From CAYXST01 sp964472495 (lineage in GTDB: Bacteria; Patescibacteriota; Minisyncoccia; Portnoybacterales; UBA2143): a stretch of DNA of 64,000 bases. The position numbers were made by a program, and so were the translations under genes. Position 1 is the stretch's first letter; every line of letters begins with the position of its first letter. Below, one piece after another: positions 23,468 to 31,449 of the stretch. The notes beneath the pieces are model-generated. The model saw only the letters and a program-made list of their open reading frames with translations, ran no database searches and had not been told where the DNA came from. The stretch spans positions 65,523-129,522 of the forward strand of contig CAYYLD010000001.1 in assembly GCA_964472495.1 (NCBI GenBank), given 5' to 3'.

Positions 23468-24922
23468 TTACAACCGGGGGAATAAGGCCGCGGTTTTTTT
23501 ATTTTGCCTGAGTTGCTCTAAGATTTTCTGAGAAGTTTCCGGCATAAATGGCTCTAATAGATGGCTGATTTCTTTTAGAGCTCCAAAGAGCGCTCTTAAG
23601 GCCTTGTCTGTTTTCTCGGAATCGGTTTTGACTAATTCCCAAATCTTATTTCTGTCAACAAACTCATCGCAGGCGCTAATTAATTGCCAAATTGACTCTA
23701 AGGCCTCATGAAGCTTTATTTCTTCCATAGCTTTTTGGTATTTTTCTTGGATAGATTTGATTTTCACTTCAGCGACCACGTCCTTGTTCCGTAAGGACGT
23801 GGAGTCGCAAGGCACGCCTTTGAGATTAACTTTCTCTGACAAAGTCAAGACCCGGCTGACTAAATTACCCAAACCATTGGCTAAATCGGAATTATATCGT
23901 TCTTCAAAACGCTTAATTGAAAAATCACCGTCCTGACCAAAAGAAATCTCCCTCAATAGAAAATACCTTAAGGCATCAGTGCCATATTTCTCAGCTAAAT
24001 AAACCGGGTCAATAACATTGCCTAAGGTCTTGCTCATTTTTTGACCGTCAATCGTAAAAAAGCCGTGGACAAATATTCTTTTAGGCGGTTCTAAACCAAC
24101 CGCTAAAAGCAAGGCCGGCCAAAAAATAGCGTGGAATTTAACAATGTCTTTAGCAATCAAATGCAAATCAGCCGGCCATAATTCTTTAAATTGCTTTGGA
24201 TTATTTTCATAGCCAATAGCGGTGATATAGTTTTGGAGAGCCTCCACCCAGACGTAAATTTTCTGTTCCCTGTCAAAAGGTAAATCAATTCCCCATTTTA
24301 CTTTTTGACGGGAAATAGAAAGGTTACCCAAATCTTGTTCCAATAGCGAAAGAGCTTCCTTTTTTCGTTCAGCTGGCTCAATAATCATCTGACCAGTAGT
24401 AATCAGTTTTTTGACTTGGGGCAAAAAATCTTTCAATTTGAAAAAATAGTTGGTTTCTGAAACTAACTGAGGCTCTTTTTTATGAACCGGACATTTGCCG
24501 TCAACTAAGTCTTTTTTGAAAATAAAATCCTCGCAATTAGGACAATAAAGTGCCTTATATTCGTCTTGATAAACTTTGCCACTTTCTTTAAGTTTCAATA
24601 AAAATTTGGTTACCCCTTTTTGATGTCGTTTTTCGGTCGTCCTGATAAAATCATCATTGGAAATATCCAATTTCCGCCAGGCATCCTTAAACTGTTGGGC
24701 TATTTTATCAACAAATTCTTGAGGCGACTGACCGGCTTTTCGGGCAGCTTGAGCAATATGTTCGCCGTGTTCATCAGTGCCGGTCAGAAAGAAAACTTTT
24801 TCGCCTTGTTGCCGATGATAACGCGCCAAAACATCAGCCGCTATAGTCGTATAAGCCGTGCCGATATGAGGCGGTTGATTAGTATAGTAAATAGGAGTGG
24901 TTATATAGAATTTCTTAGCCAT
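23468..24922 (-). CDS. metG: methionyl-tRNA synthetase
   Basis: A class Ia synthetase of the short, single-zinc-type form (484 residues, no C-terminal EMAP domain). Motifs: PPHIGTAYTTIAADVLARYH near residue 17 (HIGH), LTGTDEHGEH, a CPNC/CPVH knuckle, WVEALQNYITAIG and GQKMSKTLGNV (KMSKS). Residues from 368 to about 383 come from a degraded palindromic element placed between the Rossmann/SC-fold region (LSEKVNL) and the anticodon-binding helices. It is the first gene before tatD and overlaps nothing; rsmI ends exactly at its start. Confidence 0.95.
   Translation of the reverse strand: MAKKFYITTPIYYTNQPPHIGTAYTTIAADVLARYHRQQGEKVFFLTGTDEHGEHIAQAARKAGQSPQEFVDKIAQQFKDAWRKLDISNDDFIRTTEKRHQKGVTKFLLKLKESGKVYQDEYKALYCPNCEDFIFKKDLVDGKCPVHKKEPQLVSETNYFFKLKDFLPQVKKLITTGQMIIEPAERKKEALSLLEQDLGNLSISRQKVKWGIDLPFDREQKIYVWVEALQNYITAIGYENNPKQFKELWPADLHLIAKDIVKFHAIFWPALLLAVGLEPPKRIFVHGFFTIDGQKMSKTLGNVIDPVYLAEKYGTDALRYFLLREISFGQDGDFSIKRFEERYNSDLANGLGNLVSRVLTLSEKVNLKGVPCDSTSLRNKDVVAEVKIKSIQEKYQKAMEEIKLHEALESIWQLISACDEFVDRNKIWELVKTDSEKTDKALRALFGALKEISHLLEPFMPETSQKILEQLRQNKKTAALFPRL
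23774..23821. repeat. degraded copy of the 63-bp palindromic element in metG
   Basis: The inner hairpin CCACGTCCTT-GTTCCGT-AAGGACGTGG and one outer arm (CAAGGCACGCCTTT) are kept; the other outer arm is no longer recognisable. Read on the minus strand it gives K-G-V-P-C-D, the same frame and the same leading pattern as the argS copy (K-G-V-P-L-D). This argues for an old insertion that has since drifted. Confidence 0.75.
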
Positions 24923-25609
24923 TTATTTATTACTGACGATTACCACAAACTCGCCTCTCGGTTCTTTGATCTGCTCAATAACTTCTCCGACCTGGCCGCG
25001 ATAAACGGTCTCGAATTTTTTGGTTAATTCGCGGCAGACGACAACTCGCCTGACGGGAGATTGCTCCGCTTCGCTCGCAATGACAAATGACAATTCCTTT
25101 AATGTTTTAATAATCCGGTGAGGCGACTCGTAAAAAACAACCGTATGTTTGGCTTGAGCGACTTCTTCAAAAAATTTCTTTCTCTTTTTCTTAGCCGGCG
25201 GAAAGCCGAGGAAAATAAATTTGTCAGCTGAAAAACCGGAAATGCTCAAAGCGGCAATCAGGGCCGAAGGACCGGGTACAGGAATAATTTTTAAATCGGG
25301 CAGCTGGTTAACTAAATAATTAATTAACTTAGCTCCCGGGTCACTGATGCCTGGCGTGCCCGCTTCCGAAACTAAAGCTATTTTTTGACCCTGTTTTAAT
25401 CGTTCCAAAACATATTTAATTTTAGTCAGACGGCTGTGCTGATGATAACTAACAACCGGCTTACCAATTCGGTAATAAGCTAAAAGTTTCTTAGTTGTCC
25501 GAGTGTCTTCAGCCAAGACCAAATCAACCTCTTTTAAAATTTTCAATCCTCTTAAAGAAAAGTCCCCTAAATTACCAATAGGAGTAGCCAGGACGTATAA
25601 ATTAGCCAT
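24923..25609 (-). CDS. rsmI: 16S rRNA (cytidine-1402-2'-O)-methyltransferase
   Basis: An SAM-dependent tetrapyrrole-methylase-fold enzyme. Motifs: LYVLATPIGNLGDFSLRGL (residues 4-22), EDTRTTKKLL, SEAGTPGISDPG, PVPGPSALIAALSISG, and CRELTKKFE near the C-terminus. At 228 residues it lacks the C-terminal extension of E. coli RsmI. Between LKEL and VVVCRELTKK, residues about 176-188 (including SEAEQSP) are encoded by a short palindromic repeat, an insertion at the place where relatives have a variable loop. The stop abuts the metG ATG. Confidence 0.94.
   Translation of the reverse strand: MANLYVLATPIGNLGDFSLRGLKILKEVDLVLAEDTRTTKKLLAYYRIGKPVVSYHQHSRLTKIKYVLERLKQGQKIALVSEAGTPGISDPGAKLINYLVNQLPDLKIIPVPGPSALIAALSISGFSADKFIFLGFPPAKKKRKKFFEEVAQAKHTVVFYESPHRIIKTLKELSFVIASEAEQSPVRRVVVCRELTKKFETVYRGQVGEVIEQIKEPRGEFVVIVSNK
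25047..25085. repeat. palindromic repeat (third family) in frame in rsmI
   Basis: The segment contains GATTGCTCCGCTTCGCTC and, read on the minus strand, TTGCGAGCGAAGCGGAGCAA, a self-complementary motif known as a dispersed repeat in many bacterial genomes. It is read here in frame as part of the rsmI protein and gives ASEAEQSP. Confidence 0.6.
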
Positions 25610-25679
25610 GGTTCAATTGTATCTAAAAACTGTCCCTTCTGGCAAGGACAGTTTCTGATAAAATTAATTTTGGCTTTCT

Positions 25680-26693
25680 TCAGGCCTCCTTCTTCTGTAG
25701 GTCTTTTAAAAACTCAGCGACGGCCGCCGCCAAAGGAACGGCCAAAATAATTCCCAAAATACCGGCTAACTTGCCGCCGATAAGTAAGGCAATAATAATA
25801 ACGACCGGGCTAAGTCCAACCGCTTTCCTCATCACTTGAGGAGCCAGTAAGTAATTCTCTAATTGCTGAACGACAATATAAAGAATAACAACCAATAAAG
25901 CCAAAAAAGGCGATTGAAAGAAGGCCAAAACGACAGCCGGCAAAGCGGCCAAGACCGGTCCGACATAGGGAATAATTTCAAAAAGAGCGGCAATTAAGGC
26001 CAAGACTAAAGCATATTTAATCCCCAAAAAATAAAGGCCGATAAAAATGAGCAAGCCGATAATCAACATCAGGATAAGTTGACCCCTTAGCCAGCTGCCA
26101 ATTTTGCCCTCAATCCGATCAATTAAACCAGTCAAATAAGCCTGATGCTCGCTAGGCGTTAAAGAAACCAAAAATCTTTTAGCTCCTTTTTCCTGAACGG
26201 CCAAATAAAAGGAAATGACTAAAATAATGATAGCCGAAAGAAAACCGCCAAAGAAGCCGATTGTCGTTGATAAAACATTGGAAGCGGCTTGAGTCAATTT
26301 ACCGCCAATCCGGTCTAAAAAGGTTTGTAAATTGGTTCCTAGATTGTAATCTTGCCACCATTGCTGAATACTTAAGCCCACTTTCTCAACAATTTCCGGG
26401 AAATGGACAGCTAATTGCTTAACCTGATTGGCTAAAGGAGGAAAAATTAAGGTAACAATTAAGCCAATCAGTAAAAAGAGAAGCAAATAGATAAAAAGGA
26501 CCCCTAAAAGACGAGGGACCTTATTCCGCTGCAGCCAACTAACCGGGCCGTTAATAGCCGCGGCAATAATTACGGCTACAAAGACGACCATCAAAATATC
26601 GCGAATCAGGTAAAGGAAAAGCAGGGCCAATGAGATAGCAATTACCCGGAGGATGGTTGAAGTAGAGATATTGATTGTTTGAGACTGGTTCAT
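25680..26693 (-). CDS. AI-2E family (PerM-like) transporter
   Basis: The 337-residue protein has about seven to eight hydrophobic helices and the family signature IPYVGPVLAALPAVVLAFF near residue 240, preceded by LGIKYALVLALIAALFEI. PQVMRKAVGLSPVVIIIALL and GGKLAGILGIILAVPLAA near the end are also typical. Characterised members transport AI-2 or act as Na+/H+ antiporters; the substrate cannot be told from sequence. The ATG overlaps the stop of the M16 peptidase gene by 4 bases, so they are translationally coupled. Confidence 0.88.
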   Translation of the reverse strand: MNQSQTINISTSTILRVIAISLALLFLYLIRDILMVVFVAVIIAAAINGPVSWLQRNKVPRLLGVLFIYLLLFLLIGLIVTLIFPPLANQVKQLAVHFPEIVEKVGLSIQQWWQDYNLGTNLQTFLDRIGGKLTQAASNVLSTTIGFFGGFLSAIIILVISFYLAVQEKGAKRFLVSLTPSEHQAYLTGLIDRIEGKIGSWLRGQLILMLIIGLLIFIGLYFLGIKYALVLALIAALFEIIPYVGPVLAALPAVVLAFFQSPFLALLVVILYIVVQQLENYLLAPQVMRKAVGLSPVVIIIALLIGGKLAGILGIILAVPLAAAVAEFLKDLQKKEA

Positions 26694-27964
26694 AAAGTTA
26701 AAATTTTCTCAAATCTCCGCTTATCCTTAAAGGGACCAATTAAAGCCAAATTAAGTTTGTCCGGCTGAAAAATATCTTGAGCTACTCGCTGAATGTCGTT
26801 AACAGTTACTGTTTCAATTTTAGCAAATTTTTCCTCTAAGGTCAAAATCTCATTGGTCAAGAGCTCTTGAGTCCCAAAAAAAGAGGCCTGAGCATCGGAA
26901 GATTCCATGCTAATCAAGGAGCTTCCCTTGATATAATCCTTGGCTTTTCTCAGTTCGGCCGGCCCAACTTTTTGACCAGCTATTTTTTTATACTCTCCCA
27001 AAATTATTTTAATCACTTTTTCTATTTTATCATTATCGGTACCAGCTTTGGCAAGCAGGAATCCAGTATCGGTGTCATTGGAAGCGCCGGCGCTGATATG
27101 ATAAGCTAAGCCCATTCTTTCCCGAACTTTTATAAAAAGCCGCGAACTCATGTTGCCGCCTAAAATCGTCCCCAATATGCCCAAAGCATACTTATCCGGA
27201 TGAAAAATATCATAAGCCCGAACACCTAAACAGAGATGGCTCTGGTCAGTTTTTTTGTAATAAACTAAAGCAGCCGGTTTATGCTGCCTTTCTTTAACCG
27301 ATAATTTCTCTTTGGGCTTGAGGGCATTGATTTTTTGAAAATATTGCTTAACTTTATTTAAAGCCGAAGAATGATTGAGCTGACCAGCTAAAACAACCAA
27401 TGTGTTTTGAGCTGAATAATGTTCTTTTAAATATTTAGTAAACTGTTCTCTTCTAACGCTGTTAATTAATTCCTTGGTGCCGATTACTGACCAGCCAGCT
27501 GGCTGGTTGCCGTATAAAAGATTGGTCCAAAGCTGGTCGACATACTCGCTGGGCGTATCTAAATACATATTCAGCTCTTGTAAAATAGTCCCTTTCTCCC
27601 GATTAATCTCGGCTTGCTCTAATTTTGAATTTAAATAAATATCACTGACCCAATCCAAAGCCAAATCCAAATGGCCAGCGTCAACTTTAGCCCAAAAGCC
27701 GGTATGTTCCTGACCGGTAAAAGCGTTGTAATGACCGCCAATTTTATCCAGGGGCTCGATTAATTTTAAAGTATTGGGACGTTTCTTTGTCCCTTTAAAA
27801 AGCATGTGCTCCAGGAAATGAGACAATCCGTTAATTTCTTTGGTCTCATATTTGGAGCCGGTGCCAACCAAAACTAAAATACTGACCGTCTTGGTCTCTT
27901 TGACCGGTACGGTAATAATCCTTAAACCGTTTTTAAGAGTTGTTTTCTTATAATTATTTCCCAT
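26690..27964 (-). CDS. M16-family zinc metallopeptidase
   Basis: Pitrilysin-type protease of the 45-kDa half-size type (424 residues). The zinc motif HFLEHMLFKGT (inverted HxxEH) is near residue 53, and the distal Glu lies in the NREKGTILQEL stretch. The start at 27964 (MGNNYKKTTLKNGLRI) is chosen because the longer upstream frame would overlap the dodecin gene by nearly 100 bases and adds a non-conserved stretch. It overlaps the dodecin stop by 11 bases and the AI-2E gene by 4. The function is probably degradation of short peptides. Confidence 0.92.
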   Translation of the reverse strand: MGNNYKKTTLKNGLRIITVPVKETKTVSILVLVGTGSKYETKEINGLSHFLEHMLFKGTKKRPNTLKLIEPLDKIGGHYNAFTGQEHTGFWAKVDAGHLDLALDWVSDIYLNSKLEQAEINREKGTILQELNMYLDTPSEYVDQLWTNLLYGNQPAGWSVIGTKELINSVRREQFTKYLKEHYSAQNTLVVLAGQLNHSSALNKVKQYFQKINALKPKEKLSVKERQHKPAALVYYKKTDQSHLCLGVRAYDIFHPDKYALGILGTILGGNMSSRLFIKVRERMGLAYHISAGASNDTDTGFLLAKAGTDNDKIEKVIKIILGEYKKIAGQKVGPAELRKAKDYIKGSSLISMESSDAQASFFGTQELLTNEILTLEEKFAKIETVTVNDIQRVAQDIFQPDKLNLALIGPFKDKRRFEKILTL

Positions 27965-28172
27965 GTAATTCTTTTTCCCAACGATAGGCCATTTTAAAAT
28001 TAACTTTATACTCAACAATCCGGCCATCCTTAATTTCAACGTTTTGTCCAATAATACTAACTCCGGTAATATTCTTTTTTTGCTGACAGGCCTGACTAAT
28101 TGCTTGCTTTAAAGCGTCCTCAAAGCTTTTTGGAGAAGTGCCGATTAACTCTTTAACTTTAATTAGAGTCAT
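27954..28172 (-). CDS. dodecin-family flavin-binding protein
   Basis: Dodecins are small proteins that form hollow 12-mers storing riboflavin or FMN. The 72-residue product matches: ELIGTSPKSFEDALKQAIS at the N-terminus, NITGVSIIGQNVEIKDG in the middle, and a final EYKVNFKMAYRWE strand. The ATG at 28172 is chosen because a Shine-Dalgarno-like GGGGGTGA lies just upstream; a GTG at 28181 is the alternative. It overlaps glyS by no base from this start but is tightly packed between glyS and the M16 gene. The aromatic flavin-stacking Trp is seen only near the C-terminus, so binding may differ. Confidence 0.85.
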   Translation of the reverse strand: MTLIKVKELIGTSPKSFEDALKQAISQACQQKKNITGVSIIGQNVEIKDGRIVEYKVNFKMAYRWEKELHGK

Positions 28173-28177
28173 TATTC

Positions 28178-29503
28178 TCACCCCCTTTCCAATTTTTCTC
28201 TTAAATAACCGACTAATTCCTTAATTTTTATCCTTTCCTGTTTCATCGTGTCGCGGTGGCGGATAGTTAAATCATCTTTTTTAAAACTGTCAAAATCAAC
28301 GGTTAAGCAATAAGGAGTGCCGATTTCGTCCTGGCGGCGATAGCGCCGGCCAATGGAACCGACTTCATCATATTGAGACATCCAATGAACTTTGAGCGAA
28401 TTATAAACCTCCTTAGCTTTCTTAACCAAATTCTTTTTATTCCTAACTAACGGCAAAACGGCTACCTTTATCGGAGCCAACTCTTTATCCAAACGCAAAA
28501 CTACTTCTATTTCCTTTTTGGCTTCGGTAGTCTCGGTGCGACCGCCCTTAACTTCTTGATAAGCTTCAACCAAAAAAGCTAAGACACTGCGGTCAGCCCC
28601 GGCCGAGGTTTCAATAATATGAGGAATAAACTTCTTTTTGGTCTGTTCGTCATAATAGCTCAAATCCTGACCGCTGTGCTTGCTGTGATTAGACAAATCC
28701 CAATCGCCACGGTCGTGGATTCCCTCTATTTCATCCCAACCCCAGGGAAATTTGTACTCAATATCAACCGCTTTTTTAGCATAGTGAGCTAATTCGTCCG
28801 GCCGATGCTCCCGGAAACGCAAATTGTCCTTTTCAATTCCCAAGCCAACATACCAATTCATTCGTTCTTTCTTCCAGTAATCAAACCACTTCTTTTTTTC
28901 TTTGGCGTCCGGTTCAACAAAATACTGCATCTCCATTTGTTCAAACTCGCGAGTTTTGAAAATAAAATAACGAGTAGTAATTTCGTTGCGAAAAGCTTTG
29001 CCAATTTGGGCGATACCGAAAGGAATCTTCAAGCGCATAGTATCTTTCATAAATTGGTAATTCATATAAATACCCTGACAGGTCTCCCCTCTTAAATAAG
29101 TTACGGCTGTTTCGCTTTCAACCGGCCCGATAAAGGTTTTCATCATCAAGTTAAATTTTCTTTCTTTAGTTAATTCTCCGCCGCAGTCCGGACATTTATT
29201 CTCTTTTAAATAATCCTTACGAAAACGACGATGGCACTTTTTACATTCAACCAAAGAATCAGCAAAACCAGCTGTTAAATGGCCGGAGGCCTGCCAGACC
29301 TTAGGCGACATCAAAATACTGGCATCTACGCCAACGATATCGTCACGATACTGAGTCACTGTCTTCCACCAATTTTGCTTAATATTATTCTTCAGCAGAG
29401 CGCCCAGAAAACCATAATCGTAGCAACTTTCAAAACCGCCGTAAATCTCGCTGGAGGGGGCAATGAAACCTCGGCGCTTACAAATAGAAATAATTTTTTC
29501 CAT
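28178..29503 (-). CDS. glyS: glycyl-tRNA synthetase (dimeric type)
   Basis: The homodimeric class II GlyRS (archaeal/Gram-positive type), unlike the alpha2beta2 form of most bacteria. It starts EKIISICKRRGFIAPSSEIYGG, with ASGHLTAGFADSLVEC and a zinc ribbon (CKKCHRRF/CPDCGG). Motif 2 is IGKAFRNEITTRYFIFKTREFEQME, and IETSAGADRSVLAFL is motif 3. At 441 residues it is compact. An ATG three codons upstream (29512) is an equal candidate start. dodecin and M16 follow closely on the same strand. Confidence 0.95.
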   Translation of the reverse strand: MEKIISICKRRGFIAPSSEIYGGFESCYDYGFLGALLKNNIKQNWWKTVTQYRDDIVGVDASILMSPKVWQASGHLTAGFADSLVECKKCHRRFRKDYLKENKCPDCGGELTKERKFNLMMKTFIGPVESETAVTYLRGETCQGIYMNYQFMKDTMRLKIPFGIAQIGKAFRNEITTRYFIFKTREFEQMEMQYFVEPDAKEKKKWFDYWKKERMNWYVGLGIEKDNLRFREHRPDELAHYAKKAVDIEYKFPWGWDEIEGIHDRGDWDLSNHSKHSGQDLSYYDEQTKKKFIPHIIETSAGADRSVLAFLVEAYQEVKGGRTETTEAKKEIEVVLRLDKELAPIKVAVLPLVRNKKNLVKKAKEVYNSLKVHWMSQYDEVGSIGRRYRRQDEIGTPYCLTVDFDSFKKDDLTIRHRDTMKQERIKIKELVGYLREKLERG

Positions 29504-29614
29504 GGTAACCATACCAATATCTTAACACAGCTAAAAAAAAAGTAAATTAGCCGCAAAAAATCAAATAAAAATCCGCATTGAATATATCCCTTTATTATAA
29601 GGACTTTTTACTCT

Positions 29615-31354
29615 CTAATTTACTGCCGTTGATTGGAGCTGAGAAAGTTTTTGATAGACGCCGCCTTTGGAAATTAGCTCTTGGTGATTGCCCTGTTCGA
29701 CAATTCTGCCTTTTTCTAAAACCAAAATTAAATCAGCTTTTTGAATGGTGCTTAAGCGATGAGCGATAATAAAAGTGGTTCGGCCTTTGATTAAACGACT
29801 TAACGCTTCCTGAATCAGTCTTTCGGTAGCTGTGTCCAAACTGGAAGTAGCTTCATCCAAAATCAAAATTTTAGGATCTCTCAGAATTGCCCGGGCAATG
29901 GCTACGCGTTGTTTCTGGCCAGTGGAAAGTTTAATACCTCGTTCGCCGACCAGCTGCTCATATTTTTTAGGAAACTTTTGAATAAATCCGTGGACATGAG
30001 CGGTTTTGGCCGCTTCAATAATTTCTTTATCAGTGGCTTTTTGTTTTCCATAGCCAATATTGTTCTTAATCGTATCATTAAAGAGAGTTATTTCTTGAGG
30101 AACAACAGCGATGTTCTTTCTTAAAGATTCCAAGGTTGTTTCGGAAATATCTTGGCCATCTATCAATATTCTTCCCTGACTGGGGGTATAATAACGGGAA
30201 ACCAAGTCCACCAAGGTAGTCTTGCCCACCCCACTTTCGCCGACCAAAGCGATCATTCGGCCGGGCTTAACCCTAAAACAAATATCGCTCAAAACCCGCT
30301 GATGATCTCGATAACTAAAGCTGACATGAGAAAATTCAACCCTGCCTTGAATGTCTTTTAATTCTTTTCTCCTCGTCCGGTATGGCTCTGGCTTAACGCC
30401 GAGAAGTTTTAAAGCCCGTTGAATGGCCGTTAAACCGGTTCTAATTATCCGGTAATCGTTAGCCAATATGCCAAAAGGACGATAAGCCAAACTGACATAA
30501 CCGATAAACATAACTAATTGACCGGTAGTGATTATCTTTTCCCTTAGAAAGAAAATGGCCAGGCCAAAAACAAAAACGAATCCTAAACTAAAAATTGTTT
30601 GCTGCCAAATATTAAGCTCGCGCCAAATATCCATAAATTTTTTACCCTGCAGACCAACTCTGTCTCTGAAATTTTTGGCTGTCTTCTTTCTTTCTCTTTC
30701 TTCGCCGGTGGAGGATTTGACTGTTTGGATATTAAGAATAGAGTCGTAAAGATCGCCATAAGCTCGTTCATAAAGTTTATTCATTTTCTTCTGAGCTTTA
30801 ATAATTGGTTTGGTTTTCCAAACAGAGGCCAGGGAATAAAAAACTAAAACAATAAAAAGCAAAAAGGTCAAGCGCCATTCAACTAAACTCATGATGACCA
30901 AAGCGCCAACAACCGTTAAAAAACTCGGCCCGATATCAAAGACAATTTGGCTTATTATCGTTTCTAAATAATCAGCTCCTCGATAAGCCCGCCTAATTAT
31001 CTCGCCCATTTTTTTGTGCTTATGAAAGCTCAAGGGCAAATCTAAAAGATGGCCAGACACCTGAAGAAGAAGGTCGTTGTTCGCGTCAATGCCGATATAA
31101 GAACCTTGGGTTTGGACAAACCGACTAGTCCAATCGCTAATTAAAGCCAAAATTAACCAAAACAAAAGGACGGCTCCAATTAACTGAAGCCGAGCGGATT
31201 CCAGGATAGCGATATCAACCAAGCGGCCGTAGATATAGGGAATAATCGCACCGATAAAAGAGCCGCCTGTGGCAACAAGGGCTATCAGATAAACCTTCTT
31301 TTTATACTTCCTCAAATACTGCCAAATAATTTTTGAATCCTTTAATATTTTCAT
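29615..31354 (-). CDS. ABC-type exporter half-transporter (MsbA/LmrA-like)
   Basis: A 579-residue fusion of a six-helix membrane domain (1-320) and an ATPase domain. The ATPase has Walker A GESGVGKTTLV near residue 373, Q-loop PQEITLFNDT, signature LSTGQKQRVAIARAIL, Walker B ILILDEATSSLD and the H-loop IIAHRLSTI. It would act as a homodimer exporting lipids or hydrophobic compounds; substrate unknown. It stands alone between glyS and the surface-protein gene, with its own short leader that carries two hairpins. Confidence 0.93.
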   Translation of the reverse strand: MKILKDSKIIWQYLRKYKKKVYLIALVATGGSFIGAIIPYIYGRLVDIAILESARLQLIGAVLLFWLILALISDWTSRFVQTQGSYIGIDANNDLLLQVSGHLLDLPLSFHKHKKMGEIIRRAYRGADYLETIISQIVFDIGPSFLTVVGALVIMSLVEWRLTFLLFIVLVFYSLASVWKTKPIIKAQKKMNKLYERAYGDLYDSILNIQTVKSSTGEERERKKTAKNFRDRVGLQGKKFMDIWRELNIWQQTIFSLGFVFVFGLAIFFLREKIITTGQLVMFIGYVSLAYRPFGILANDYRIIRTGLTAIQRALKLLGVKPEPYRTRRKELKDIQGRVEFSHVSFSYRDHQRVLSDICFRVKPGRMIALVGESGVGKTTLVDLVSRYYTPSQGRILIDGQDISETTLESLRKNIAVVPQEITLFNDTIKNNIGYGKQKATDKEIIEAAKTAHVHGFIQKFPKKYEQLVGERGIKLSTGQKQRVAIARAILRDPKILILDEATSSLDTATERLIQEALSRLIKGRTTFIIAHRLSTIQKADLILVLEKGRIVEQGNHQELISKGGVYQKLSQLQSTAVN

Positions 31355-31368
31355 ATTAATTAAATAAA

Positions 31369-31427
31369 CCCGGCTAATAGAATTGCCGGGGAGGTCTTCT
31401 TAGATTTTAGGAGTCCGACTCCTAAAA
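31369..31427 (-). promoter_or_regulatory. two hairpins in the leader of the ABC transporter gene
   Basis: TTTTAGGAGT-CCG-ACTCCTAAAA (31405-31427) is a perfect 10-bp stem. CCCGGC-taatagaatt-GCCGGG (31369-31390) is followed on the minus strand by TTTATTTAATT just before the ATG at 31354. The second could end transcription from the upstream surface-protein gene or control entry into the ABC gene. Confidence 0.45.
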
Positions 31428-31449
31428 AAGGATACCACCAATAATTGAA

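Noticed and set aside
27965..28051. Longer N-terminus for the M16 peptidase
   Set aside because: It overlaps the well-supported dodecin gene and adds residues not found in the family.
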